This document shows positions 20,617 to 29,033 of a DNA stretch of 64,000 nt, piece after piece (position 1 is the stretch's first letter; the number at the start of each line of letters is the position of its first letter). Below the pieces are notes generated by a model. That model saw nothing but the letters and a program-made list of their open reading frames with translations. It had not been told where the DNA came from and searched no databases. Source of the stretch: Shimia abyssi. GTDB taxonomy: Bacteria > Pseudomonadota > Alphaproteobacteria > Rhodobacterales > Rhodobacteraceae. Location: the NCBI RefSeq assembly GCF_003014475.1, contig NZ_PYGJ01000006.1:1-64000 (forward strand), given 5' to 3'. Both the position numbers and the translations under genes were made by a program.

Positions 20617-22452
20617 GTGTCGGCAATCATTTCAGATGTGAGGGCAGCTTTTGCAAATGCATGGCGGTTGAGGCGGCCGGTTTTGGCTGCACACCTTGTG
20701 TTCAGCCTGGTGTTGGGCACGGTCTTGGTGCCGGTGATGGCATTGGCGGTGCGATTGGCGCTCAAGCTGTCTGGGCAGCCTGCGTTGGCAGATTTTGATA
20801 TCGCGGTTTTCCTGCTGTCGCCGGTGGGGTTTGTGGCATTCCTGTTTCTCGCCGGGTTTGCGTTGTTCCTCTTCGTGCTGGATGTGTCCTTTATGATGGC
20901 GATCGTCCTGCGCGAGCGGCACAGCGGCGAGACGCGGGTGTTGGAGACGATCATGCTGATCGTGCCCAGAATGCGGGTGATTGTTGAGCTGGGAATGCGG
21001 CTGACCCTGCGGGTGTTGGCGATTTGCCTGCCGTTTCTGGCAGTGGCAGGAGCGGCTTACTTTGCCTGGATGACAGAATTCGACATCAACTATTATCTCT
21101 CTAATAAACCGCAGGAATTCACACGGACATTGATTGTGGCGGGTGCGGTTCTGGCTGTGATGGCGATTGTGTTGTTGCGATCGCTGATCCGTTGGACCTT
21201 GACCCTGCCGCTTGTTGTTTTTGGCGGAGTGGCGCCAAAACAGAGTTTTGCCCAGAGTGCTGAAGAAATGCGTGGCCAGGAAATTGGGTTTGGGTCACGT
21301 ATTTTGGTGTGGATCGCTGTTGGCTTTGTTGTAAATGCCGGTGCTGTTGCCGTGCTTGGCGTGGTGACAAATCTGTCGATTGCCAGCTTTGCCGGTGGCT
21401 TGCAGTCGTTGGTTTTGTTTCTGTTGTTGTTTGCCGGGCTGGGTGCAGTGGTGAACTTTTCTATCGCAGCTATGACAACCGGGGCGTTGGCGACGTTGAT
21501 TGTGGCACGTGCCGGGTGGCCTGGCAAAGATGCGCCGAGCGTGCCGCCCATTCCGAGTTGGGCCAAGCCCGCGATCGCGGGCGTTGCGGTGGCGGCGGTC
21601 GTTTTGACCGGCATTGCTTTGACGCAGCTGGCACGGGTTGAGGCGAACCCAGAGGTTCAAGTGATCGCCCATCGCGGCGCAGCTGGGGCAGCACCGGAAA
21701 ACACCATGGCGTCGATTCTGCGCGCCATTGAGGATGAGGCTGACTGGATTGAGATTGACGTTCAGGAGACGGCTGATGGCAAGGTGGTGGTTGTCCATGA
21801 CAGCGACTTCATGAAAATTGCTGGCGTCAACCTCAGGGTTTGGGACGCGACCATGCCCGATCTGGCCGAGATCGACATTGGCAGTTGGTTTGACCCTGCA
21901 TTCAGTGACGAGCGGACACCGCTTTTGTCAGAGGTTCTGGACCTGGCCAAAGGCCGTGCGGGAGTGGTGATTGAGCTGAAATATTACGGGCATGACGAGA
22001 TGCTGGAGCAGCGTGTGGCTGATCTTGTCGAGGCGGCCGATATGGTCGAGCATGTGCGTATCATGTCGCTAAAATACTCGGCAGTTCAAAAGATGCGCGC
22101 GCTGCGGCCTGATTGGAATATCGGGCTTTTGGCGTCGGCATCGCTCGGGCGGATGTGGGAGCTGGACGCGGATTTTCTGGCGGTGAACGGTGCGACCACG
22201 TCTCATCGATTGGTTCGAGAGACGCGGGCAGCGGGCAAGGAGACCTTTGTCTGGACGATCAATGACGCGCTGTCGATGTCGCAGATGATCTCTAAAGGGG
22301 TGGATGGTTTGATCACGGACGAACCCGCATTGGCCCGCAAAACCATTGCAGAGCATCGCGAACTGAACCTGATCGAGCGCATGGTTCTGGGGCTTGCGGG
22401 TTCTATTGGTTTGGACCTGAAGACGGAGAGCTATCGTGACGACTCTCCGTAA
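20617..22452 (+). CDS. Membrane-anchored glycerophosphodiester phosphodiesterase
   Basis: A 611-residue protein. Residues 1-340 form a multi-helix membrane domain of the type fused to some GDPDs. Residues from about 350 are the catalytic GDPD barrel, with AHRGAAGAAPENT (His352 and Glu), EIDVQETADG and VVHDSDF holding metal and catalytic residues, and the closing FVWTIND and GVDGLITDEPA. It would cleave glycerophosphodiesters from deacylated phospholipids to glycerol-3-phosphate and an alcohol at the membrane. The start is GTG at 20617 after AAGGGGAG. Its last 17 bases overlap the next gene. Confidence 0.9.
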   Translation: MSAIISDVRAAFANAWRLRRPVLAAHLVFSLVLGTVLVPVMALAVRLALKLSGQPALADFDIAVFLLSPVGFVAFLFLAGFALFLFVLDVSFMMAIVLRERHSGETRVLETIMLIVPRMRVIVELGMRLTLRVLAICLPFLAVAGAAYFAWMTEFDINYYLSNKPQEFTRTLIVAGAVLAVMAIVLLRSLIRWTLTLPLVVFGGVAPKQSFAQSAEEMRGQEIGFGSRILVWIAVGFVVNAGAVAVLGVVTNLSIASFAGGLQSLVLFLLLFAGLGAVVNFSIAAMTTGALATLIVARAGWPGKDAPSVPPIPSWAKPAIAGVAVAAVVLTGIALTQLARVEANPEVQVIAHRGAAGAAPENTMASILRAIEDEADWIEIDVQETADGKVVVVHDSDFMKIAGVNLRVWDATMPDLAEIDIGSWFDPAFSDERTPLLSEVLDLAKGRAGVVIELKYYGHDEMLEQRVADLVEAADMVEHVRIMSLKYSAVQKMRALRPDWNIGLLASASLGRMWELDADFLAVNGATTSHRLVRETRAAGKETFVWTINDALSMSQMISKGVDGLITDEPALARKTIAEHRELNLIERMVLGLAGSIGLDLKTESYRDDSP

Positions 22453-22978
22453 GATTCTGGTACTGGCATCGGTTTTGGCGCCGCAAACTGTGTTGGCGCA
22501 GGAATATGGGCCTACGGCCCGCCTTGAGATGTGGCGCCACGAGCGGTTGCAAAAGACGGTCGACGACGCGAAGCTGTCACCGTTTACCACTGATGGCTGT
22601 TCGGGCGGCATGTCAGCGGCGTGGAAAACGGTGGCCAGCTTGTTTCCAGACTTTGAGGATGTGCATGATCGGACGCCACCTTGGGAAGGTTGCTGTGTGA
22701 CCCATGATCAAGCATATCACGCAGGTGGTGCGGAGCCCTCGTCAGAGGCGGGTTTCTTGGCGCGACTCAAAGCCGATGAGGCGCTGCGGGTGTGCGTGGC
22801 CGGGAGCGTATCCGGGAAAAGCGAGGAGTTGCAGGCAGAATATAACCTTACGGATCAACAGGTTATATGGGGTTTTGAAACCGTAGCGGATGCCATGTTT
22901 GACGCGGTTCGCATTGGTGGTGCGCCGTGCAGCGGCCTGCCATGGCGCTGGGGCTATGGCAGGCCGCAATGTTGGTAG
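22436..22978 (+). CDS. Secreted phospholipase A2-like protein
   Basis: A 180-residue protein with a signal peptide (cleavage near Ala21). DGCSGG at 53-58 and WEGCCVTHDQAYHAGG at 83-98 resemble the calcium loop and the CCxxHDxCY catalytic helix of phospholipase A2, with candidate His90-Asp91 and Tyr94. The six cysteines (55, 86, 87, 120, 165, 179) could form three disulfides, in keeping with export. It overlaps the GDPD gene by 17 bases, so the two are translationally linked and fit consecutive steps of phospholipid breakdown. The assignment rests on motifs only. Confidence 0.65.
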   Translation: MTTLRKILVLASVLAPQTVLAQEYGPTARLEMWRHERLQKTVDDAKLSPFTTDGCSGGMSAAWKTVASLFPDFEDVHDRTPPWEGCCVTHDQAYHAGGAEPSSEAGFLARLKADEALRVCVAGSVSGKSEELQAEYNLTDQQVIWGFETVADAMFDAVRIGGAPCSGLPWRWGYGRPQCW

Positions 22979-22979
22979 A

Positions 22980-23564
22980 TTAGCCCGCGTTGCGCGCGAA
23001 CCACGTGGCGAGCTTGGGGCGGAGCCATGACCAGATACCGGGCGTACCAGTGTTGATCGGAGTGCCGACACGCGCGTCAATTTGGTCGAGGGTCACGTTG
23101 TAATCCACCCAAGACCCGCCGCCGATTTCCAGATTGGTGATCGGTGTGGGAATGCGGTCAATGGATTTTGCAAAGCGCGACTCGGCGCTTTCCCCTGCTT
23201 CAAAGTCGCGCCATAAATCTTTGAATTCATGCGATAAATCATCCGGCAAAAGGCCGAACAGGCGCTCAGCGGCAGCTTCTTCTTCAGCGGCTTTGGCGGC
23301 ATAGTCGACATTGCCGTGAATGGGCGCATCACCGGCATCGATTTCGACAATGTCGTGCAACAGCAACATCTTGAGAACGCGATTGATATCGACTGTTGGC
23401 TCCGCCTGATCTGCGAGGACCAGAGCGTAGAGCATCACGTGCCACGAATGTTCGGCAGAGTTTTCAAAGCGGCTGTCATCAATCAGGCGAGAGGCGCGCA
23501 GAACGGATTTGAGGTGATCAGCCTCTTTCAGAAAGGCGAACTGTGCCTCAAGACGGTCGGTCAT
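22980..23564 (-). CDS. HD domain phosphohydrolase (YfbR/HDDC2-like)
   Basis: A 194-residue HD-superfamily protein. His39 (SAEHSWH), His70-Asp71 (LLLHDIVEIDAGD), Glu74 and a later Asp (SIDRIPTP) match the metal and catalytic residues of YfbR/HDDC2 5'-deoxynucleotidases. These dephosphorylate dNMPs in salvage pathways. Its ATG overlaps the stop of the small gene upstream (ATGA), making a three-gene unit with the hydrolase. Substrate is inferred from the family. Confidence 0.85.
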   Translation of the reverse strand: MTDRLEAQFAFLKEADHLKSVLRASRLIDDSRFENSAEHSWHVMLYALVLADQAEPTVDINRVLKMLLLHDIVEIDAGDAPIHGNVDYAAKAAEEEAAAERLFGLLPDDLSHEFKDLWRDFEAGESAESRFAKSIDRIPTPITNLEIGGGSWVDYNVTLDQIDARVGTPINTGTPGIWSWLRPKLATWFARNAG

Positions 23565-23791
23565 TCAGGTTTTTCCGCACGTGATTGTTTTACTTTGTTG
23601 ACCAGAAAGGCGCGCGCCTTTTCTTCGGCAAGGCGCACGCGGATTTCTGTCAGATAGGCCTCTTCCAAGGATTGTGAGGCTGCGGCCAAAACAGTGCCTA
23701 CCTCGACAAACAAACGATCATCCCCGGTGATACGCTGTGCTTTCAGTGTATCTTCGGCGAGCTTTGCCGCCAGGGTGTCGATCGTTCCCAT
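23561..23791 (-). CDS. Small helical protein, unknown function
   Basis: 76 residues, mostly amphipathic helix and rich in Ala, Glu and Lys, without a membrane segment or signal peptide. It overlaps both neighbours by four bases (ATGA at each side), which is the strongest evidence that it is real. I do not recognise the family. A helper role for the hydrolase or the HD protein is possible but unsupported. Confidence 0.7.
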   Translation of the reverse strand: MGTIDTLAAKLAEDTLKAQRITGDDRLFVEVGTVLAAASQSLEEAYLTEIRVRLAEEKARAFLVNKVKQSRAEKPE

Positions 23792-24447
23792 CAGCGAGAT
23801 GTTTCGGTTAGGCGGCGTTTCACATAGTCGCTGACGTTACCTACCATTGTGTCCATATATTCGTCGGTTTCAAAGAAATGGCCCGCACCGTCGATTTCGG
23901 TGTGTGTGATTGTGATGCCTTTTTGCTCGTGCAACTTGTTCACCAGCGAATGCGTATCCGCAGGCGGGGCGACGCGATCATTGGTGCCGTTGATCACCAA
24001 ACCAGAGCTTGGGCAGGGGGCAAGGAACGAAAAGTCATACATGTTCGCGGGGGGCGCAACCGAGATAAACCCGGTGATTTCCGGGCGGCGCATCAAAAGC
24101 TGCATACCGATCCACGCCCCAAACGAGAAACCGGCAACCCAGCAATGTTTGGAGTTGTTGTTCATCGACTGGAGGTAATCGAGCGCCGATGCCGCATCCG
24201 AAAGTTCGCCAACGCCCTGATCGTATTCGCCCTGAGAGCGACCCACGCCACGGAAGTTAAAGCGCAACACGGTAAAGCCCATGTTGAAGAATGCGTAATG
24301 CAGGTTGTAGACAACCTTGTTGTTCATAGTTCCGCCAAATTGCGGATGCGGATGCAACACGATGGCGATTGGCGCGTCGCGTTCTTTTTGAGGGTGGTAG
24401 CGGCCTTCGAGGCGGCCTTCTGGTCCTGGAAAAATCACCTCGGGCAT
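23791..24447 (-). CDS. Alpha/beta hydrolase
   Basis: A 218-residue serine hydrolase of the short YsgA/DUF-type family (dienelactone hydrolase-like). HPHPQFGGTM near residue 32 forms the oxyanion region, the nucleophile elbow is AGFSFG (Ser108), Asp lies in INGTNDRVAPP and His in DGAGHFF. The ATG at 24447 is preferred over a GTG 20 codons earlier that has no ribosome binding site, although its GGAG is about 12 bases away. Esterase or thioesterase activity is likely; the substrate is unknown. It diverges from the Fe-S operon. Confidence 0.85.
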   Translation of the reverse strand: MPEVIFPGPEGRLEGRYHPQKERDAPIAIVLHPHPQFGGTMNNKVVYNLHYAFFNMGFTVLRFNFRGVGRSQGEYDQGVGELSDAASALDYLQSMNNNSKHCWVAGFSFGAWIGMQLLMRRPEITGFISVAPPANMYDFSFLAPCPSSGLVINGTNDRVAPPADTHSLVNKLHEQKGITITHTEIDGAGHFFETDEYMDTMVGNVSDYVKRRLTETSR

Positions 24448-24507
24448 GATGTCTCGCTCGTCTCCTGATAAGGGCGAAAGCAATTCTTGACGAATTTGCT
24501 CTGGCAC

Positions 24508-24524
24508 TTTAGAACAATTCTAAA
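24508..24524. promoter_or_regulatory. Candidate Irr box (iron control element)
   Basis: TTTAGAACAATTCTAAA is a perfect 7-3-7 palindrome and fits, as I recall it, the ICE motif bound by the haem/iron regulator Irr in alphaproteobacteria. It is 85 bases before the first gene of the Fe-S operon and 61 before the divergent hydrolase. Irr control of suf genes is known in the class; binding here is inferred. Confidence 0.6.
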
Positions 24525-24551
24525 TCCGGTCACGTCAGGCGACCGTATAGG

Positions 24552-24588
24552 GCTTAAGCGACTTAAGCGTGTTGAGCGCTCAGGTCAA
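24552..24588. promoter_or_regulatory. Repeats and dyads before iscR, possible IscR operator
   Basis: Two copies of CTTAAGCG (24553-24560, 24562-24569) separated by one base are followed by a perfect palindrome TGAGCGCTCA (24573-24582) inside a TTGA...TCAA dyad. The position, 20-60 bases before iscR, suits an autoregulatory operator. The regulator is not proven. Confidence 0.4.
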
Positions 24589-24608
24589 TCTATTCGCAAG
24601 GGGTGGTC

Positions 24609-25088
24609 ATGAAACTGTCAACGAAAGGGCGTTACGCGCTGGTTGCTTTGGCTGATATTGCGTTGCAACCCGCTGATAGTCTGGTGAGCCTGAGCGAAAT
24701 CTCTAAACGACAGGATATTTCTCTGCCATATCTGGAGCAGTTGTTTGTGAAATTGCGCCGCGCCGGGCTTGTTGATTCGGTCCGCGGACCTGGCGGTGGC
24801 TATCGTCTGGCCAAGTCCAGTTCTGACATTCGCGTAGTTGATATTCTGAGTGCAGTAGATGAAACGGTTTCCGCGCTGCATACGGGTGCCGGAGCGAGTG
24901 GCGGATCGAGCGGCTCGCGGGCACAATCCATGGCAAACCGTTTGTGGGAAGGGCTGTCGGCACATGTCTATGTCTTTCTGCATCAGACACGGCTTTCAGA
25001 TGTTGTGAAAAACGATCTTGCACCATGTCCAGCGGTTCCGACAATTTTCTCAGTTGTCGACGAAGAAACGCCGAGTGTTGATGCCTGA
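24609..25088 (+). CDS. iscR: Rrf2-family Fe-S regulator IscR, atypical
   Basis: 159 residues. The winged helix-turn-helix (KLSTKGRYALVALADIA, ISLPYLEQLFVKLRRAGLV, VRGPGGGYRLA) is standard. The loop at about 90-108, which in E. coli carries three cluster cysteines, is here Gly/Ser-rich with none; the only cysteine is Cys140 near the C-terminus. Rhodobacter sphaeroides IscR is known to be of such an atypical type. It should sense Fe-S status and regulate this operon. The ATG at 24609 follows AAGGGG; the GTG two codons earlier is less likely. Its stop overlaps the next start. Confidence 0.9.
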   Translation: MKLSTKGRYALVALADIALQPADSLVSLSEISKRQDISLPYLEQLFVKLRRAGLVDSVRGPGGGYRLAKSSSDIRVVDILSAVDETVSALHTGAGASGGSSGSRAQSMANRLWEGLSAHVYVFLHQTRLSDVVKNDLAPCPAVPTIFSVVDEETPSVDA

Positions 25089-26140
25089 TGCGCGTTTATC
25101 TCGACCATAATGCAACGGCCCCCCTGCGGTCCGAAGCACGCGAAGCGATGATTGCGGCCATGGAAGTGGTCGGCAACCCGTCCAGCGTGCATGGAGAAGG
25201 GCGCAAAGCCAAAGCGCTGATCGAAAAGTCCCGCGCGGCGATTGCCAGCGCCTTGGGTGCGGACGGAGCGGATGTGATTTTCACCTCGGGTGCGACCGAA
25301 GCCGCCGCTTTGGCGTTGCGTGGGCGAAAGTTGGTTGCAGGTGACATCGAACATGACGCCGTGGCAGCGTGGATTAGCGCAGATCTGACGGTAGATGCGC
25401 AGGGACGTGTCGCGGTATCTGATCCGGCACAGACCGTTTTGCAACTGGCCAATTCCGAGACGGGAATTGTGCAGGATTTGCCACAAGGGCTCGCCGTGAG
25501 CGATATGACCCAAGCCTTTGGCAAGCTGCCGCTGGCGTTTAACTGGAGCGGCGCGGAGATGGCGCTGGTCTCGGCGCATAAACTGGGTGGTCCCAAGGGG
25601 ATCGGCGCGCTTGTGGTTAAGAGGGGCACGGATATTGCCGCACAATTGCTGGGTGGCGGCCAAGAAATGGGCCGCCGCGCGGGCACCGAGAATGTGATTG
25701 GCGCAGCAGGGTTTGCAGCAGCAGCCACGGCGGCAGTGCAGGACGTGGCGGATGGCGAATGGGATCGCGTTGAAAAACTACGTGATTTGCTTGAAGACAC
25801 CCTTGCCGCAGAGGAAAAAGATACCATTTTTGTCGGGAAGGGTGCCAAGCGCCTTCCTAACACCAGTTGCATCGCCACACCGGGGTGGAAGGGCGAAACG
25901 CAAGTAATGCAGATGGACCTTGCAGGATACGCGATTTCTGCCGGGTCGGCCTGTTCATCGGGCAAAGTACGCGCCAGTCGCGTTCTGAGCGCAATGGGCT
26001 TTGACGAGGCAACAGCTGCAAGTGCGATCCGGGTCAGTTTGGGGCCGGAGACAACAGAACAGGATATTCTGGGTTTTGCCAAAAGCTGGCTGGCCCGGAA
26101 AAGGAAACACCATGCACGCACCCTTGCCGGTGCGGCGTGA
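25088..26140 (+). CDS. Cysteine desulfurase, IscS/NifS type
   Basis: A 350-residue PLP-dependent class V aminotransferase fold enzyme that takes sulfur from cysteine to alanine plus an enzyme persulfide. It has [10 protein letters not shown] at the N-terminus, PLP Lys165 in [10 protein letters not shown], and the group I flexible loop with catalytic Cys289 ([12 protein letters not shown]). It is somewhat shorter than E. coli IscS (404). A second, SufS-type desulfurase closes the same operon, so sulfur supply is duplicated. Confidence 0.92.
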   Translation: MRVYLDHNATAPLRSEAREAMIAAMEVVGNPSSVHGEGRKAKALIEKSRAAIASALGADGADVIFTSGATEAAALALRGRKLVAGDIEHDAVAAWISADLTVDAQGRVAVSDPAQTVLQLANSETGIVQDLPQGLAVSDMTQAFGKLPLAFNWSGAEMALVSAHKLGGPKGIGALVVKRGTDIAAQLLGGGQEMGRRAGTENVIGAAGFAAAATAAVQDVADGEWDRVEKLRDLLEDTLAAEEKDTIFVGKGAKRLPNTSCIATPGWKGETQVMQMDLAGYAISAGSACSSGKVRASRVLSAMGFDEATAASAIRVSLGPETTEQDILGFAKSWLARKRKHHARTLAGAA

Positions 26141-26163
26141 CAGCGGACGAACAGGAGAACAGG

Positions 26164-27699
26164 ATGGCGATTTTGGAACAAACCGCGGATACAACGAACG
26201 TCAAGGAAGGCGTCGATCAGGAAACCGTGGACGCCGTTCGCGAAGTTGGTGGCAAGTACAAGTACGGCTGGGAAACCGAGATCGAGATGGAGTACGCCCC
26301 TAAGGGGCTAACGCCTGACATCGTTCGCCTGATCTCGGAAAAGAACGAAGAGCCGGAATGGATGACCGAATGGCGCCTTGAAGCGTATAAGCGCTGGTTG
26401 ACCAAAGACGAACCCGATTGGGCGATGCTGGATTACCCCGAGGTCGATTTTCAGGATCAGTACTACTATGCCCGCCCTAAGAGCATGGAAGAAAAGCCAA
26501 AGTCGCTGGACGAGGTCGATCCAAAGCTGCTGGCGACCTATGAAAAGCTTGGTATTCCGCTGCGTGAGCAGATGATCCTGGCCGGTGTCGAAGGCGCGGA
26601 AAATGCTCCGGCTGAGGGGCGCAAGGTGGCTGTGGATGCGGTATTTGACTCTGTTTCAGTGGGCACGACGTTCCAGAAGGAACTCAAGGAAGCGGGCGTA
26701 ATCTTCTGCTCTATCTCTGAGGCGATCCGCGAGCATCCTGAACTGGTCAAAAAATACCTCGGCTCGGTCGTGCCGGTGTCGGACAACTTTTATGCGACGC
26801 TGAACTCGGCCGTGTTCTCGGATGGCTCGTTTGTTTATGTGCCGCCCGGTGTGCGTTGCCCGATGGAGCTGTCGACCTATTTCCGGATCAACGCGGAAAA
26901 CACTGGGCAGTTTGAACGCACGCTGATCATTGCCGACAAGGGGTCGTATGTTTCGTACCTTGAGGGATGTACCGCGCCGCAACGCGACACCAGCCAGCTG
27001 CACGCGGCGGTCGTTGAGATCATCATTGAGGAAGACGCCGAGGTGAAATATTCCACGGTACAGAACTGGTATCCGGGTGATGAGAACGGCAAGGGCGGCA
27101 TTTATAACTTTGTGACCAAACGCGCCGATTGCCGGGGCGATCGCTCAAAGGTGATGTGGACGCAGGTTGAGACAGGTTCGGCTGTGACGTGGAAATACCC
27201 GTCCTGCATTCTGCGCGGGGATGACAGCCAGGGCGAATTCTATTCGATTGCCATCACCAACCACCATCAGCAGGCCGATACCGGCACCAAGATGATCCAT
27301 CTGGGCAAGAACTCGAAATCGCGGATTGTCTCCAAGGGCATCAGCGCCGGGTTCGCGCAGAACACCTATCGCGGACTGGTGTCGATGCACCCCAAGGCCA
27401 AGAACAGCCGTAATTACACCCAGTGTGACAGTTTGCTGATTGGCGATAAATGCGGGGCGCACACGGTGCCCTATATTGAGGTCAAGAACAACTCGTCCCG
27501 CGTAGAGCACGAGGCCACGACGTCCAAGGTGGATGACGAGCAGATGTTCTATTGCCGCCAGCGCGGTATGGACGAGGAAGAAGCCGTAGCGCTGATCGTG
27601 AATGGTTTTGCCAAGGAAGTGCTTCAGGCGCTGCCGATGGAATTTGCCATGGAAGCGCAACAGCTTGTGGCGATTTCGTTGGAAGGCTCAGTGGGCTAA
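26164..27699 (+). CDS. sufB: Fe-S cluster scaffold subunit SufB
   Basis: 511 residues, the central scaffold of the SufBCD complex. Characteristic stretches include [47 protein letters not shown] and the C-terminal [16 protein letters not shown]. The ATG at 26164 has AGGAG six bases upstream; the GTG at 26137 is an unlikely longer start. It follows the desulfurase gene by 23 bases. Confidence 0.97.
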   Translation: MAILEQTADTTNVKEGVDQETVDAVREVGGKYKYGWETEIEMEYAPKGLTPDIVRLISEKNEEPEWMTEWRLEAYKRWLTKDEPDWAMLDYPEVDFQDQYYYARPKSMEEKPKSLDEVDPKLLATYEKLGIPLREQMILAGVEGAENAPAEGRKVAVDAVFDSVSVGTTFQKELKEAGVIFCSISEAIREHPELVKKYLGSVVPVSDNFYATLNSAVFSDGSFVYVPPGVRCPMELSTYFRINAENTGQFERTLIIADKGSYVSYLEGCTAPQRDTSQLHAAVVEIIIEEDAEVKYSTVQNWYPGDENGKGGIYNFVTKRADCRGDRSKVMWTQVETGSAVTWKYPSCILRGDDSQGEFYSIAITNHHQQADTGTKMIHLGKNSKSRIVSKGISAGFAQNTYRGLVSMHPKAKNSRNYTQCDSLLIGDKCGAHTVPYIEVKNNSSRVEHEATTSKVDDEQMFYCRQRGMDEEEAVALIVNGFAKEVLQALPMEFAMEAQQLVAISLEGSVG

Positions 27700-27702
27700 T
27701 CC

Positions 27703-27906
27703 ATGGAAACGATCCATGAATTGATGCAGCAATCTGCCGGTGTCGGGGCGGGCGTCGCGCTTGGCTCGGCGGTCGGTTTTTACATGCGCAAGCGGTCTGG
27801 CAACACGCAGGGCCTGTTGGCGGACTCGGTGTTTGTGACCTCGGCTGTGGTCGGGATTGTGGGCATGATGGCTTATTCGTTGGTGCTTTGGCTGGGGATT
27901 TTCTGA
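27703..27906 (+). CDS. Small membrane protein within the suf operon
   Basis: 67 residues with two hydrophobic helices (about 13-27 and 43-65) separated by a basic stretch (MRKRSGN). The family is unknown. It sits three bases after sufB and one base before the YbjQ-like gene, so it is almost certainly translated with the operon despite a weak ribosome binding site. A role in Fe-S assembly is not demonstrated by sequence. Confidence 0.65.
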   Translation: METIHELMQQSAGVGAGVALGSAVGFYMRKRSGNTQGLLADSVFVTSAVVGIVGMMAYSLVLWLGIF

Positions 27907-27907
27907 G

Positions 27908-28222
27908 ATGATCATCACAACCACCTCTAGCATCGAGACGCATACGATCACTGGCTACAAAGGCGTGGTTGTGGGCGAGGCGATCATGGGCGCAAATGTG
28001 ATGCGCGATATCTTTGCCTCGATCACCGATATCGTCGGCGGACGCTCGGGTGCCTATGAAACCAAGTTGCAGGACGCCCGCGAGACGGCAATGCAAGAGC
28101 TTGAGGCGCGCGCAGCCGCGCTTGGGGCGGATGCGGTTGTAGGCGTTGATCTGGATTACGAAGTTGTGGGGGACTCGATGCTGATGGTTTCGGCCAGCGG
28201 CACGGCAGTGACCCTGAAATAA
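27908..28222 (+). CDS. YbjQ/UPF0145 family protein
   Basis: 104 residues with the YbjQ (DUF74) pattern: [22 protein letters not shown], then [29 protein letters not shown] and a closing VSASGTAV. Members form pentamers and are often described as possible metal binders, without proven function. It lies between sufB and sufC, so iron or metal handling is a reasonable guess. Confidence 0.85.
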   Translation: MIITTTSSIETHTITGYKGVVVGEAIMGANVMRDIFASITDIVGGRSGAYETKLQDARETAMQELEARAAALGADAVVGVDLDYEVVGDSMLMVSASGTAVTLK

Positions 28223-28277
28223 TGAGATAACTGGCGGTGCGCGAACCGCCTTGTGAATATACATGAAGGGATGAATC

Positions 28278-29033
28278 ATGTTGGAAATCAAAGGCCTGAA
28301 GGTCAAACTTGAAGAAGAAGACAAGCAGATCCTCAAGGGTGTGGACCTGAAAGTTGAAGCGGGCAAAGTCCACGCGATCATGGGGCCGAACGGCTCGGGT
28401 AAATCAACGTTGTCTTATGTTTTGTCCGGCAAAGACGGATATGAAGTGACCGGCGGCGAGGCATCGCTTGAGGGTGAAGACCTGCTGGAGATGGAACCCG
28501 AAGAGCGCGCCGCGGCGGGCATGTTCCTGGCGTTTCAGTACCCTGTTGAGATCCCCGGCGTGGGCAACATGACGTTTCTACGTACGGCTGTTAATGCACA
28601 GCGCAAAGCACGTGGCGAAGAAGAAATGTCAGCAGCAGAGTTCCTTAAGGAAGTGCGCGCGAAGGCAAAATCGCTCAAGATCGACGCGGATATGCTTAAG
28701 CGTCCGGTAAATGTTGGTTTCTCCGGTGGCGAGAAAAAACGTAATGAAATTCTACAGATGGCGCTGCTGGAGCCCAAGATGTGCATTCTGGACGAGACGG
28801 ACTCGGGCCTTGATGTGGACGCGATGAAGCTGGTGTCTGAGGGTGTGAACGCGCTGCGCGATGCGGGGCGTGGGTTCCTTGTGATCACACACTATCAGCG
28901 TCTGCTTGATCATATTAAACCCGATGTTGTGCACATTATGGCGGATGGCCGCATTGTGAAAACCGGTGGCCCCGAGCTGGCGCTGGAAGTGGAACAGAAC
29001 GGTTACGCCGACATTCTGGCGGAGGTGGCGTAA
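28278..29033 (+). CDS. sufC: Fe-S assembly ATPase SufC
   Basis: A 251-residue ABC-type ATPase that powers SufBCD. Walker A GPNGSGKST at 36-44, the Suf-specific signature FSGGEKKRNEI, Walker B CILDETDSGLD and the switch region ITHYQRLL are all intact. GAAGGG precedes the ATG. The stop overlaps the sufD start. Confidence 0.97.
   Translation: MLEIKGLKVKLEEEDKQILKGVDLKVEAGKVHAIMGPNGSGKSTLSYVLSGKDGYEVTGGEASLEGEDLLEMEPEERAAAGMFLAFQYPVEIPGVGNMTFLRTAVNAQRKARGEEEMSAAEFLKEVRAKAKSLKIDADMLKRPVNVGFSGGEKKRNEILQMALLEPKMCILDETDSGLDVDAMKLVSEGVNALRDAGRGFLVITHYQRLLDHIKPDVVHIMADGRIVKTGGPELALEVEQNGYADILAEVA

Noticed and set aside
25096-26181. 361-codon minus-strand frame over the cysteine desulfurase gene
   Set aside because: The opposite strand holds a clear desulfurase with intact catalytic residues; this frame is low-complexity Ser/Ala/Arg.
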